A DNA stretch of 64,000 nt. Source: Anisakis pegreffii (lineage: Eukaryota; Nematoda; Chromadorea; Rhabditida; Anisakidae). The notes under the pieces were generated by a model. That model ran no database searches and had not been told where the DNA came from. It saw nothing but the letters and a program-made list of their open reading frames with translations. The position numbers were made by a program, and so were the translations under genes. The stretch covers positions 1 through 64,000 of the forward strand of contig JAPYMA010001877.1 in NCBI GenBank assembly GCA_035041965.1, written 5' to 3'. Every line of letters starts with the position of its first letter. Position 1 is the first letter of the stretch. Shown here in pieces: positions 31,013 to 43,700 of the stretch.

Positions 31013-34000
31013 TCAGAAGCACAGTCTGAATCGTAATGAGAAGTTACGTAACGTACGTTCATCAGAAACTCGTTTGCTTGTTTCTTGTGGAAAACATTCT
31101 GAGGTTGTTGCTGAGGAAAGCTGCTCTGAAGATCCCGCTTCTGATATCTCAATTGAATCGTTTCGGAGCACTGTTACAAGAGGGCATTTTGACGAGACAC
31201 TCTTCGCTGCACTCTGCAAACCACTCCCTCTATCATAAGAGCAGCATTGTTCATTTGGCATTTCCTATTTCGAGATTACAATATCAGATAAAAGTGGTTG
31301 CATTCCGATTGCCTGCGGATGTTCGGTCTGTACGCCACCACGCATATGCATTAACATTAATTTATGCGGGAAGCTTATCCAGATGTAATCCTCATTACAC
31401 TGGTTCCAGAAACGTCAATAAAGACTACCAGATTGCAACTGTTGTAGTTAAGACAGATCATTCGACCATATAAGAGGTGTTGTGGCATTGAGCTATGTAA
31501 CAAAATTCGATCAATTTATTTTCAATTAAAACACGACAATATGATCCCAATGAAAGTTCGTCAATTGCCACTATCGAATCACTAGCTCGATCAACACGAT
31601 AAAATATCGTACATCTTGGAAGAGATCAGTATATCGGCTAACCTCCTTCCGTTGTTCATTCGGTGCAGTGTAGCCGTTTTTCATCATCCAGGTAGCCATC
31701 TGCCAAGGAAGTTGATAGACAGCCTTCTCAACCATCGAATCTTTCGCATCTTCATCAGCCACTTCTTTTGAACGGAATTTGGACAGTGAGACGAACTAAA
31801 ATCAGACAGTAAAACTGATTGCGCTTTAACTGTTTCAGCTAGTAAAATTTCTTCTTGATGTGTTTTCCGTAAATGCTGTTTGAGAAGCAATAATTTCGTT
31901 CTGATTCATTTCTCTACCGTTACAATTATTGTGATCTAGGCAGGCTGTCAGCATGCACATCAAAAGAAAATCGCATAATGTTTCAGAAAAAATAATTATA
32001 AAAGAGATAATGTTTCTGAAGCTGATTAAGAAACAGGCCCTCATTGAAGATGCGTCAGTTAAGTTTGAAGGATGATCTAGGAGTAACAAATAAACGATTT
32101 ATTCGGGAATGAAAAACGATTACGAATGTGACCTGAAGTAGATCTCGATCAACCTTCCGATTGTGATATGCAAGTCTCGCACCAGCTAAACCTAACCGCT
32201 CCAGCTCTGCGAAATTATTCTCACCAACTCCAACGAATATTATCGATAAAGGCGCTTTTGAAGCGAAAATGATGGCCTTCAAAGTTCATTTCGTTTAGTC
32301 CACTCGAATACATCTACGCAAATGGGCATGAATTAAGATGAATGACTATTTCCAAAGTATACTATAGATTTGGAATGGTGACACTATGCGTACCTGAACT
32401 GATTCGCGTAAGTCGTTGATAGCGCCACGTGTTATGATTACGAGCACAAAATATTGAGGTCTTGCTTGATCACCACGCTTACGTGCATTCTCAGCCAATC
32501 TGAAATCATTGCTTGAGTGCTCGCTATAAGTGCTCCGGCTAAAAATCGACCACTTCACAGCATATCAAAACTTCCTCATAAATTAAAACGCAATCAGTCC
32601 AACAATACTAAAATTGTGCAACATCTTGTCCACTTTAACATCTTATGAAATTATCGTATAGTTTGTCTCGTGAATAACCGAATTATAAGATGACAAACGA
32701 CAAATAGTATTTCAATAATGTTTTGCAATCAAATTTTTATTCGATTAGATTCAGAGATAAGATTTCAAACTTACTTTGAAACATAATAAATAACATGAGC
32801 GAAATGGGCACTGGCGATCGACTGTACTTGTGTGCATGCGTTCTTGAATGCATCCACCACACCGTCAACACCGCGACAATAAGGATCTGTCTCAAGATTC
32901 TGAAACATTTCCATTCTCGGAAGGTTGCTTAATGAAACAGTTTGAGCGCAACCGTTCCAAGAAAACTCCATAAAACTCTGAGCATTTGCTAACAAGATCT
33001 GACAATGAGCATTTATTAGGCAATGTGAAGTGCTATAATATTTATGATCGCTCAGAATCAATGAAAAACTTACAAGGCAAAATTCATGCGATTCTCGATA
33101 TAAAGGCGGTATTTTTGCACCGAATCCAAATGCTGCATAAGTGTTAGAGCTGGAATATATTGAAATTTAGACGAACATTGATTACGTGAATATGAACGTC
33201 AGTATATCACGATCTCTTGCTTCGATTAATGACTATTTTCCATTTCCATTCCTTTTCAGTATTGCTAACCAGTGACAGACAATAGGGCGCTACTCGTATT
33301 CCGTTAGCAATGGAGTTATCTTTTTTGGTGGCATGGTAGCCAGTTACTTCTTTGATACAGCGAAAATTTGTAGGGACAATTTCTTTTCAAAAGCATTAAG
33401 CAGCGACAACTTACGCTATTCTCATTTGTAAGTGTTTGAGAGAACCACTTATCGTCTAAACTCCCGCTAACTTGTTACTTTTTTGCCATAATCAAGTACT
33501 TATTTTCGCCAACATCAAGATATTTCAAAGCATATTTGAGCTTTAGCACTAACAAGTACTAAATGCGAACTTATCGTACTCGTACTCGGCTTACTATAAG
33601 TGCTCCACTCGCACTCCACCTGACCTGAATAATTTAAGTGACCTTAAGCAAGTTATTTGACAGTGCGGTGAAGTTTTCTTCAAATCTGTTCTCACTACGA
33701 GAAAACCTAATAACAACCAAGCGATAGACTTTCAAACGAAATGCTCAGCGTGTTGAAGGTGAATGAGAAGATGTAATGTGGGTTGTTGCCGTTTGTTTGT
33801 TGATTGTTGGATTTTGCGATCGCGTATTCGTTATTTTCTTATTTTGTTGAGCTTTTTTTTTCTGCTGACCGATGATGCATACTGTTGAAAAAGATTTTTT
33901 GCTACTGTATGAACGAATAAAGGTTTTGACTGTTTGAGGACGTAGTGAGGTTTTCTCCAGGACAAATCAACAACGTGATTGCAAAGGTTGAGAGAGCATT

Positions 34001-37000
34001 TGAAACTAGCGATCACCGGAGTGATTTTGATCAGTAATGTTTTAGCAAAAACCACCGCTACTTTTTTTCAGATTAGCGATAATTTTAGCGAGAAGTTTTC
34101 GCCGCTTGTTTATCGGCGGCACTACCAACGGATTATTCTTTAGCAAACCAAAGATATTCTTGTCTGGTGAGTTATCGGTAAACGGAACGAACCATTGTTC
34201 TTCACAGTAGCTTGCCCATCACTAGTGCTAATTGACGACCAATCTCATTGAATATGTTGTAACTGCTTCAGAAATTTCACCCCGTACAAACATCAGCGGT
34301 TCACATAGCGATTGATTCTGCGATGTGATGTGATGATGCGAACTTACAAATTATAGTATCTGAATTGCTCGGCGATTGCGCGGATGGCGAATTCGGCATC
34401 ATCGACAAAACTGTGACTTGTGCTCGCGCTACTCTGCTGTTGACATGGTGATAGTTGCTCACCGGTCGAAAAATCGATCGCAATCGCCACGTGCAGCAAC
34501 GAACTGAAACTTGCACGTTCGATCGATCGACTGAACCGAATTTTAATCAAATTCACAATTCACTTTCCGATCGCTAAATATTCCTACCAGCCATAGTGTA
34601 TTATTTAAATCACTTCACATAGGTAGTAGGAATGTGGTCAGCCGAAACGTTGCGCATTCAATAAAACACTTCAGCCTGTCATGTGATTCCGGTTAATTTA
34701 CATGATAATATGAGCAAGTAGAACAGGTTAAGATTTTTGATGGTAAACATCCCATAATATTGTACATAGGAATATAGATTCAAGAAGAATGCGAACCCGT
34801 TGAAGATGTAATCAAGAAACGAGTAGACAACCATCTCATTGCATTTTACAACTTCAAATGTCCCAGTTGTCTTTCGACCAAATTTTGAAGAGACCGTCGT
34901 CAACTGCAAAATGGCTTAAAGTGCATACTTCTATTCGATTACCAAACGATGAAGCTGACACTTGTAAAGATACTGTTAGTAACTAATATGAAGAACCTCC
35001 TCCGAGAACTCATTCAAAACGCTCACTTCGGGAAGTATAACAGAAGGATCAGGTGCACTGTTACAGTATTATAAAGGTGCTAATAATGACAAAATACAGC
35101 TTCCAAGTTCAGTTCCAGATCCTCTAAAGAGCGTTTTCCTAGGCACTGTGGAGCAAGCCTTTGCTCGTTGTCGAAATGATCTTCTGGTGGAACTGATTCT
35201 TCAGTTCATGATGACGTTAAGTGGGCAGATTAAATAAAACTACGACTGATCAAAGAATGCGTTATTTGCGTACAAAGAGTACGTTCTGTGAGGAAAAGCT
35301 GGCTTGCATTTGCTTTAAATCGGTTATGAATTCCCCGATCAAGACCTGTTTGCCTCGTTCGTCCTGTGAAAAACATTCAACGACTAACTGCCTGAAAGTT
35401 TTATCCAGTCAAAATTTGGATCATACTGTAAGTGTAAGCAACGTTTTGAGGAATTTATTCCATGTAACTGAATTTAAAATCTTTTGAAAAAAATTGAGCA
35501 ACTGATATGTTGAAGTGAATACAAATTGAGCGTTAGGAACACCGAAAATCTAACCTATTTGGAATATCAGCGATAAGTGAATTCTGCAGAGAGAATTGCT
35601 TCCATTGTAACCTTAGTGAATACTTCAACAGTTCACTTTTGTAGATAATGCTCTTATCACCGTTGTCTTCAATGCGTGAAACGAAAAACTGGAACTGAAA
35701 TTGATGCACATTCTTCACTTCATAATGAATGACTGAAACTGATGGTAAAACTCAGACTCTCTTCACTAATTCTGACAATAAGATGAACTAAATGAAAGAA
35801 CAGTGAAATCTGATCGATTGAGCAAATGCAAATTTCCTAACAATGTTTTCAAAAATTCGTTTTCTATACGCCAACGCAAATGCTGCATAATAGTGGCCAT
35901 TTTTGAAGGAACTCGTTTGTTTCCTTTGTGCTTTTTGCAGCGTTATTCATTAATACTGAACAAAGCGATCTTGGATTATGGATTATGCGTTTCGTTCCGA
36001 CCGGTGACTTTTAACTCTTAAATGTACTGTGAAAGAATGAAAAGTTGCAATTCAGAGGCAGGTTTTGGAGAACCTGAGGCTCGCCGAACATGCCCTTCTT
36101 CGATAAATTCTTCGCAGAGAACTGAATCAGAACCGGCTGTGAGCGAGGTCTTGATGTGGATGCTATCGACATGCACGCCACAAAATCGCTTGTCTCTTCA
36201 CTGCTGAAACTCACGACAATTTTATTTGATTCTATCAGCGAGCGAGTTTTTGCGGTTCCGTTAACTATTTCTGGGAAAGCATACAAGGGAACGCTCAAGG
36301 TGAACATATTGCGGTTTGTATTGTTTGTGAATGCTTATCACTTACATGATATTTCTCGAAAAATGGTCATTATTACAAACAACCTCCGAGATAAGAAACG
36401 TTGCACTGCCAATTACCACTGCATTCTGCTCGGTAAGATCACACCTGAAGAGACATTTCAGTTGCAGAGTGCAATGAAAATAAGTGTTCGTTTGTTTCAT
36501 TTGGTTTGAATTCGTTCGTGATCAGTTGTTTTCTGTTGATAAGAAAGCTTCTTAGCAGATAACATGGTCCAGCAAAAGTCAAAGTTTTTCTGAATGGTGA
36601 AACGGAATCCAACTCCTATTGCAGACCACGAAAATTGGCCAGGCTATCAAACTTTCGTAACGTTGCTGACCACAATGCTCACGTTTCCGTGCACATTGTT
36701 TTAGCCTCAATTTACGCCACCCCGCTGGCAAAGCGAGCAGGCCAGTCTTTCTCTATAACCTATTCCTAATTAATTATCTTCATTATCAGGTTATATTTAT
36801 GTAAGTATTTATGTTCATTATCAGTTGCTTACACTTCAAGTTTGATGAGTTGACTACGTTCAAAAGCATATTCGATGGAGAAGACTGCTGGAATATCGAT
36901 AGCAACAGCTTTTGGCACGGCATCAGACGTTGTTACCTGCATGTGAAGGAATTTATGATGCAAAAGACATCAAACAAAATTTGTGGACGTGCTTTGAATT

Positions 37001-37774
37001 TGGCCAATCGCTTAGACTTTAAATACTTGAGAATTGTTTATAGGAACTAGGAAAATACCAACATATATAAATGTATCATTGATGTATAATTATCAGTCGA
37101 ACTTACTAATTTCCACGGTCCATCTTTTCCGCCTTCACTCACCGAGAACAAACAAACGACTGTATCCGATTTGATCAACTCAACTCGAAGATCGCTAAAA
37201 TTGGAGCGTAATCCTTATGGTCAATTGAAACATGTTCAAACTGATGTGCCTCATTATAGCTCCGTAACAATGTACTGTACAGTTATTTGATTTTTCACGA
37301 AGTTTTCGAATTTCACCTTGTTTCAATAATGAATACTTGAATTAATTTGAACAATATCTAATTCGATGCTAATAGAAGAAATAAATTTCGCAATGGAATC
37401 TAAAATGCCATGGAAGTTTCAAAGATTTGGTATCGGCTGACTTTATTTGAAGATTTATATCGATTATATCTCTGGGCCCTGCACGTTTGTCCATATCGCT
37501 ACCAAATGATCGATCGCGACTGAAACATACATTACTGTAGTTGATCGAAGAAAAACATTGTCGAGTTCGGAGGGTAACGAAAACTGAGAAAACTTGATTT
37601 AATTTGATGCATTGATATCGCTGAAAAATTGTCGCAACGGAAGTCGAGTTAACCGTAGATAATATTGCATGTTGACTGAACACGAACTGACCTCTTCATT
37701 TTCGGTGGTAGAAGCGGCGGTGCTTTTAGTGCTTTTCGCATTGTCATTATGTGTCTTATCCTTGCCATATTCAT
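31013..37774 (-). CDS. Divergent copine-family protein (two C2 domains plus copine vWA domain)
   Basis: Copines are calcium-dependent membrane-binding proteins with two C2 domains and a vWA-like domain; nematode members (gem-4, nra-1, cpna) act with channels, receptors and muscle adhesions. Exons from the 5' end: 37774-37692, 37519-37442, 37194-37107, 36936-36833, 36444-36346, 36293-36074, 35694-35555, 35391-35274, 34903-34797, 34503-34348, 33149-33074, 32977 (or 32998)-32775, 32499-32394, 32276-32133, 31795-31643, 31264-31013; about 708 aa, phases all closing. C2A covers about residues 45-150 (IKSDTVVCLF), C2B about 215-310 (SAKNLSKKGMFGE, LIGEF). The copine domain has YSFLDYI, AIAIDFSTG, YAAFGFGAKIPP, YCRGVDGVVDAFK, LVIITRGAINDL and PLSIIFVGVGENNF. 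Metal-site motifs are altered (DFSTG, TRG; SDP degenerate). An alternative end at 31571 omits the Ser/Glu-rich last exon. The first exon is less certain. Confidence 0.9.
36635..36733 (-). repeat. Dispersed coding-like repeat, copy 1 (in copine intron 4)
   Basis: 99 bases about 87% identical, without indels, to 51962-52060. On the minus strand both copies stay open over about 30 codons and encode WRKLRLKQCARK followed by HCGQQRY. It lies within the copine gene between exons 4 and 5, on the same strand. A weak resemblance to the start of MBD/TAM domains (LPxGWRK) is speculative. Confidence 0.7.
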
Positions 37775-40700
37775 GATGAAACGCTTTGTTACACGTGGAA
37801 ATGGCAGCAGCCCTCAAATTCCCTAATTTGTTCAATAATTAAATATGAAAAATATCTCAACAGAACGACTAATTCCATGGATTATGAGATCAACAACGCC
37901 ATATTCATATGGACGTGAAAATCCGATAAGTTACACGATAAAAATGTCGAATGAACGAACATAACGTTTAAATAAACGAATCTAATCATACACTTTTAAA
38001 GGGTCAAGTTCCTTTAACATGATGAATCTGATGAAAATTGAGCAAGATGATCAACATTATCAAGCGACAAAAACAAGATAAGTCCGAACGACACGCATAA
38101 AATATTGAACCACGTATGGATGATTAAAGGAGAACCGCTCACCCACTCGCGAGGGAAAGTATCCGACTAAAGAATCTTGATGGTTTTTCTCGGTGAATCG
38201 CAAGGAAACAAACGCCTTCAGATTCATTCACGGCTGTTTTCACAAATAAAAGACTGTACATTTGGTGCGTTGGCTAATCACGGTTAGTTCAGAAGTCGAT
38301 CGGCTTGTATTGTCATCGGTCAGACGTGATAAGGTAAAATCGTATTCACTAAATAGTTCCTATGGACACTCATTTTGACACTGATACAACACCATTCCAA
38401 TTCTGGAATGAAAACAAAAACATGTTGTCTACGAAAGAAGTAAAGGTAATTCGAATCAGAGTGAATGCAACTTCCGAGTAAATGAACATAGAAGGTACGT
38501 TCGAGTAGTGAATTTCTTTGAACAATAACTGAAAGTGTGTACAAATAATGTGACGAAAAGTGTCAAGTAATTGCCGCAAAAAGCAATGATGCATAACATG
38601 CTCGATGAAGTGTAAGGACTATTACGTGGGATCAGCTAAATTTTTGAAATGTATCTGAACAATTTTTGTGACAATTTAATGATGGCAACGCCCAACGCAA
38701 TCACCAGACTTACTCATAAGAATGCGAAGGGTTGATGTTGCATGCTACGCGATCTTTGCTTTGAATCAAGCAAACAAATAATTTGTTGCGAAACTTATGA
38801 ACTGAATGAAGGAATTTACCACGGATGTCACTAGCAGTGCTCGTCAAGATACCCCACGGGAAGCACTTTCTCGACAATCTTCTTGTCCGATCGTTCTGTA
38901 GGGGACACTTTGGCCACATTGTTCCTCGGTGGGGTCCTTTCCAGTGAACAAAAAGTTACTCTCCGATGAATACCAATCATGACGTATTTCGACACCTGAT
39001 TACTATTTAGAGGGTAACTCGAGTGTCCTGTACGTGATTCCTCATTGCATTTATCCTAGTCGTTCAGGGAGTAGGTCGGAATGCTCTCCAGGCGATTTTT
39101 GCAGCGATAAGTGACGAAATCGTTTACATCGGGCATCAATCAGAAACAGCGCTTATGCATTTTGATGCAATGCTCTCAAGGGAATTTAGTGATTGTTTCA
39201 GGGCGCTTCATAAACAAAATCAACTGTGAATCTCGAACCTCACAACGCTCCTAAATTGCTCCAACAAAATTTTTTTTCATCAGTATAAGTCATTCGCAAC
39301 TTCAAAAGGAAACCCTGTTCGTTTGTTTAAGAAGGACGAGAAAGTTGCTGATAGATCGGAACGCATTAATATTAAAATAGAGAAGAAAGGAACTTATTGA
39401 GCTCCTTTTTCGCAGACTCATTCATACGAATCGTTGCACTATTCGTATATCGAACACTAACAACTCCCTATATGTGGAAATGGAATTGCTGAAAATTTTT
39501 CGGACACGAAAAAGCAACCTCTTTGGCTTAAGGAAATGATTCGAAACTTAAGGAAATTGGTCCCTTAGAAGGAAGTACACACGGAACTGAAACTGGCCTA
39601 TAATTTGAAAAAAAAAACCTCGATTCGTTTTACGACTGTTTGGGAATCAATAAAATGATGAACGACCGTATGAAAATTTACGGCTGATTCCAAATTTGTG
39701 GAAGCAATCGATGCGATCCATTTGAAAAAAAAGTGATCGAAAGTTCTTCTCTGTGCAGTGATTAGCAGGACGAACAGATAAATCAAAGGAACAATTCCTA
39801 CGGCAAATGGTACGGAGAGTTGCATCTGTGCTTTTTTCTTGTCTTTAGACATTAAATTCTTGCTAAAACGCAAGGAAATGGTGCAATAATATTGTATGTT
39901 CAGCTACAGAATGAGAAGGGAATATGGAAACTGTTATGTGCCACTACAGAAAGTAACTGGTCTTTGTTAAAATGAGATTGTATCATGCTATTTGGAAAGT
40001 GATATGCGGAAGTATATGAGAAATGCAGGAAGTTATGATTCGTTTGTGAGGTCAAGCTGAAAACTGATCCATTCGCAAATTAATCGTTCACCACTCGAAA
40101 AACATTCTGCTGAAATTACTACCAACAAGAAATATGCGAGCAATAGAACACCAAAAATTTTGAAATCTTTCTTCATGAATGTAATAACGTTGAACGTTAA
40201 GCTCAGGAACAATGACTGTGATGTTTCAATATGAACTGAAAACCAGCAAGAAATTCATGAGATTAGAATCGAGATGCTCGAAAATTAGGTAAACTTTAAA
40301 AATTCTTGGAAAAGAGCAATCTGAATGCTAGAAACTGAGGAACATCATCGCCTGAAGGAATCCATTTCGTTGAACGATCGTCACGAAAGAAGACAAGAAA
40401 ATCAGCTGTATTGTCGAACAACGTAATACACACATGACATCAGGCGACGACTTGAATAAACCCATCCAGAGGCAAGCTAACCGACTGAACCAGGTGACAT
40501 TGATGTCGTGTAAGTAAGCGTGAAATGAAAGGAGTTCAGGAACGGCTTCGAATCCAATTTTGAGATTGAAGAGTCTATCGTTCGCAAGAAGTTTAGCATG
40601 GTCATTTTGGTACGTTTAAAGTACGACTAGAAATGCTAACAATAAACATTGCCAAAATCACAACGAATGACTTTGAGATGTTACAGTCAAATTTCGACAA

Positions 40701-43700
40701 ACAAATAACGGTATTAAATTCGTATCAATCGACTGAAATTCGTTGCAATGCTTAAATCAGTGCTTAAATAAATGTGAGACGATGGGAATTATCGGCTAAA
40801 TAAACAAACGGTAATGAACTGGATAGGATCGCATAACAATATGCATCAGATATTGAACTGAGCTGACTTCTTAATTTCCAATTTAATTCATAGCTCCTTT
40901 GGACTAGAAGAAGAGGATTCGATTACGCCAAGCTTCAAAAAAAAAAGAAACGCTAGCAGAGAGAAGACGCAAAATGAGGAACACAAAACAGAAGGCTTCT
41001 AAGATGAATGAATGGAAGATTTCGCCGTCGGGCTGAAGGAACCACTTTGTGAATTTGATGGAATGAGCTGGTTGACTGAAATTAGAGTTGTGAAATTTGA
41101 TACACTAATGACCCGCAACTCAACAAAATGTCGTCCTAATAGCTCAGTCACACGCACCAAACGATCACATGTGTGTACTTGTAACAATTGCATTCTGCAC
41201 GCAAATTTGATACTCCATTCAGTTGCTTAAAATTCATTTGCAAATGTCAACAACCAATGCCTGAAATGGACCAAATGTAAAAACTTCAATGAATTTTGGC
41301 AGTTGCTCATTTTCTAGGAGGAAATTTTTTGAAGAGAAATTCGTTCAATCACAGCCATAACATTAGGAAGAAGAACATGATTTTAATGTGATGATCTACA
41401 AGCAATATCGTCGTCATAGTTTTTGAAAACAGCTACTTAGATATGACCATGTTCCAACTGATTGGTGTTCTTTTCGGTGTGGACAAAAATGAGATTAACA
41501 CATCGTTCAGTGACGGATTCAGTTCAGTGACTTGAACGACATTTTGCGACTGATCACTAATGCATGCCTAATTACATTGCCATTATCGAATCACGTCATA
41601 CGATAGCTGTTTGGATTGAAAACTTACGTGTGACAGACACCATTCGACAAAAAATCAGTTTTATCAGTAACAATATTCTTGTGAAGCGAGTCAGTCACTC
41701 GAACTCAATGAGCAATTGAATCACTGTGAAAAATGTCATACATTCAAAAACACTCATAAACCCCACACATACGTACACACCGACCGCCGCTAAAAGGAAA
41801 GCAGCAATTCCTTTTGGTTGCGTTGTTATGCATACTTGACTATGGATGACTTCCCCCGAGATGCATCAATCAAATTCAACTATGCATGGACGAGGTGCTC
41901 GTAGTGCTAGTGAGTGTGATACAAGTAAATATTGGTGCTAGTAACAATCAAATGCTCCCATTCGTCTATGTTTATGATCGTGCATTTAAAAAAACTTATA
42001 ACTTAAACTCTTTAAAGACATCATTTATTTTTTTACTGGAAGTATTTCAACTCGCAAATTTATTAATGCATGAATGGAACACAACGATACTGAAAGCAAT
42101 AAAAATGTGAAATTTGTGCAAGACGAGGTAATAGCTCATCAGAAAGATACTGCAAATAGAATGAAGTGCATTGTAATCTGGCTGGGTAGCTGATTCTCAG
42201 CAAATACAACAGAATGCTAATGAAAGGGACAAATGAATTAAATCTGGTTTCTGCTGGGAACCTAAAGTGCAGTTTTGATCGTTTGATCACACTGCTTGGC
42301 AGATAAATTTATGATTAATGGATTGAGCAATTATCTAATGGATCGATCAAGCGATAAATATGGATTGAGCAAGCGATAATTCGCGATCAGCTGTCAAAAT
42401 CGCGCTGGAGAGTGTTGCTATCGAATAAGCTTCTTTCCTTCTCAGTTCCAGTTGAAGAAAATGCACAGCCACCATTGACCATAGATACGAGCATCCGCAA
42501 AACGAAAGAAGATCAATGAACTAATGACGACGAAAAGCTCGAAATCAGTGAACTGATGGTTTCGTCTTCACCATCTCAGTGACCAGCAAAGTTCTTGAAT
42601 GAGTAAAGAAGGATCAAGACACCGGAGTGGTTCTTACAATTGACCTGAATGCATCTCACCACCACAAATACTCATCAGAATTAACAATTTTGAAAGTCCA
42701 TCAGACTGGAAGTCGCAATCAGTGCTTACGTATGTGGCTCGTGTGCGGGGGTGAATGCTCTCAACTTTTGCGTGCTTCATCACAAAGGAGAGTAAGAAAT
42801 TCAGATAAGTTTTATCCATTGCTGTCATTGGTATTCAACAAAAAATCGGTCGTATTGTTATTGTTTCGGAATGAATAACAAATGAGAAATTGCGTCGTAT
42901 AAATTCCCCTTGAATGACCGCAGATATTCAATACTAACAAATATTAGCCACAGGTGATGATGCTTTATGCGACAATGATTTCAACAAACATAACGGTCGA
43001 GAATCGGGACAAAGAAGAGATCGTTTAACAGGCCAACGGAACGCAAATGGAGGGTCTTCTCTGAAGAAAAAATGAGCTACAGTGATGCGTACATTGGATT
43101 ACATAAGGTATCAACATTGATGACAATACTTGCTTGCTAGCATTGATTAGGATCGCACAGCAGGATAGATTTTGCAAAACGCACCAATAGGATGAATAAT
43201 GAGTTTTTAGGGAAGACTGCAGTCTGCATCGATGCAGCTTTGGATTTCGAAAAATTAGAAATTTTCGAAGAAAATACATGAAGGAATTCCGCTAATTCAA
43301 GTTGCACAATCCTCTGAACGGAGAAAGGTGCTTTCATTGAAAGATCCTGAGAGGTGATTTGCCATTTTGCTCGGTTTTTAAAACAATGAACTGTTTCAAT
43401 AGTTCCGCATTTTCAAACATTCAACTGAGACTTCGAGCAATCAGTTACGATTCAAGTGTGAAGCAACTTGTCATGTGTTGACAGCACCACCATATCAACC
43501 CGTAATCCCTTACCATACACAAATGAGTTCACTCCTTTTCGAGTCATTCAGCCATCCAGGCAAATCCCGTTCAAGTGTTACAAAACTAAAGCTCATTGAT
43601 GAAACAGTTTTTTTGGGCGGTTGAGATTGGTGCGTATTTGAATGTGGTGCGATGCAACAGTACTTATTGATGTGTTCGCTAAATGCAACCAACTCAAGAA

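Noticed and set aside
31036..31473. Plus-strand open frame of 145 codons
   Set aside because: Antisense to the Ser/Glu-rich last copine exon (31013-31264); no recognisable domain.
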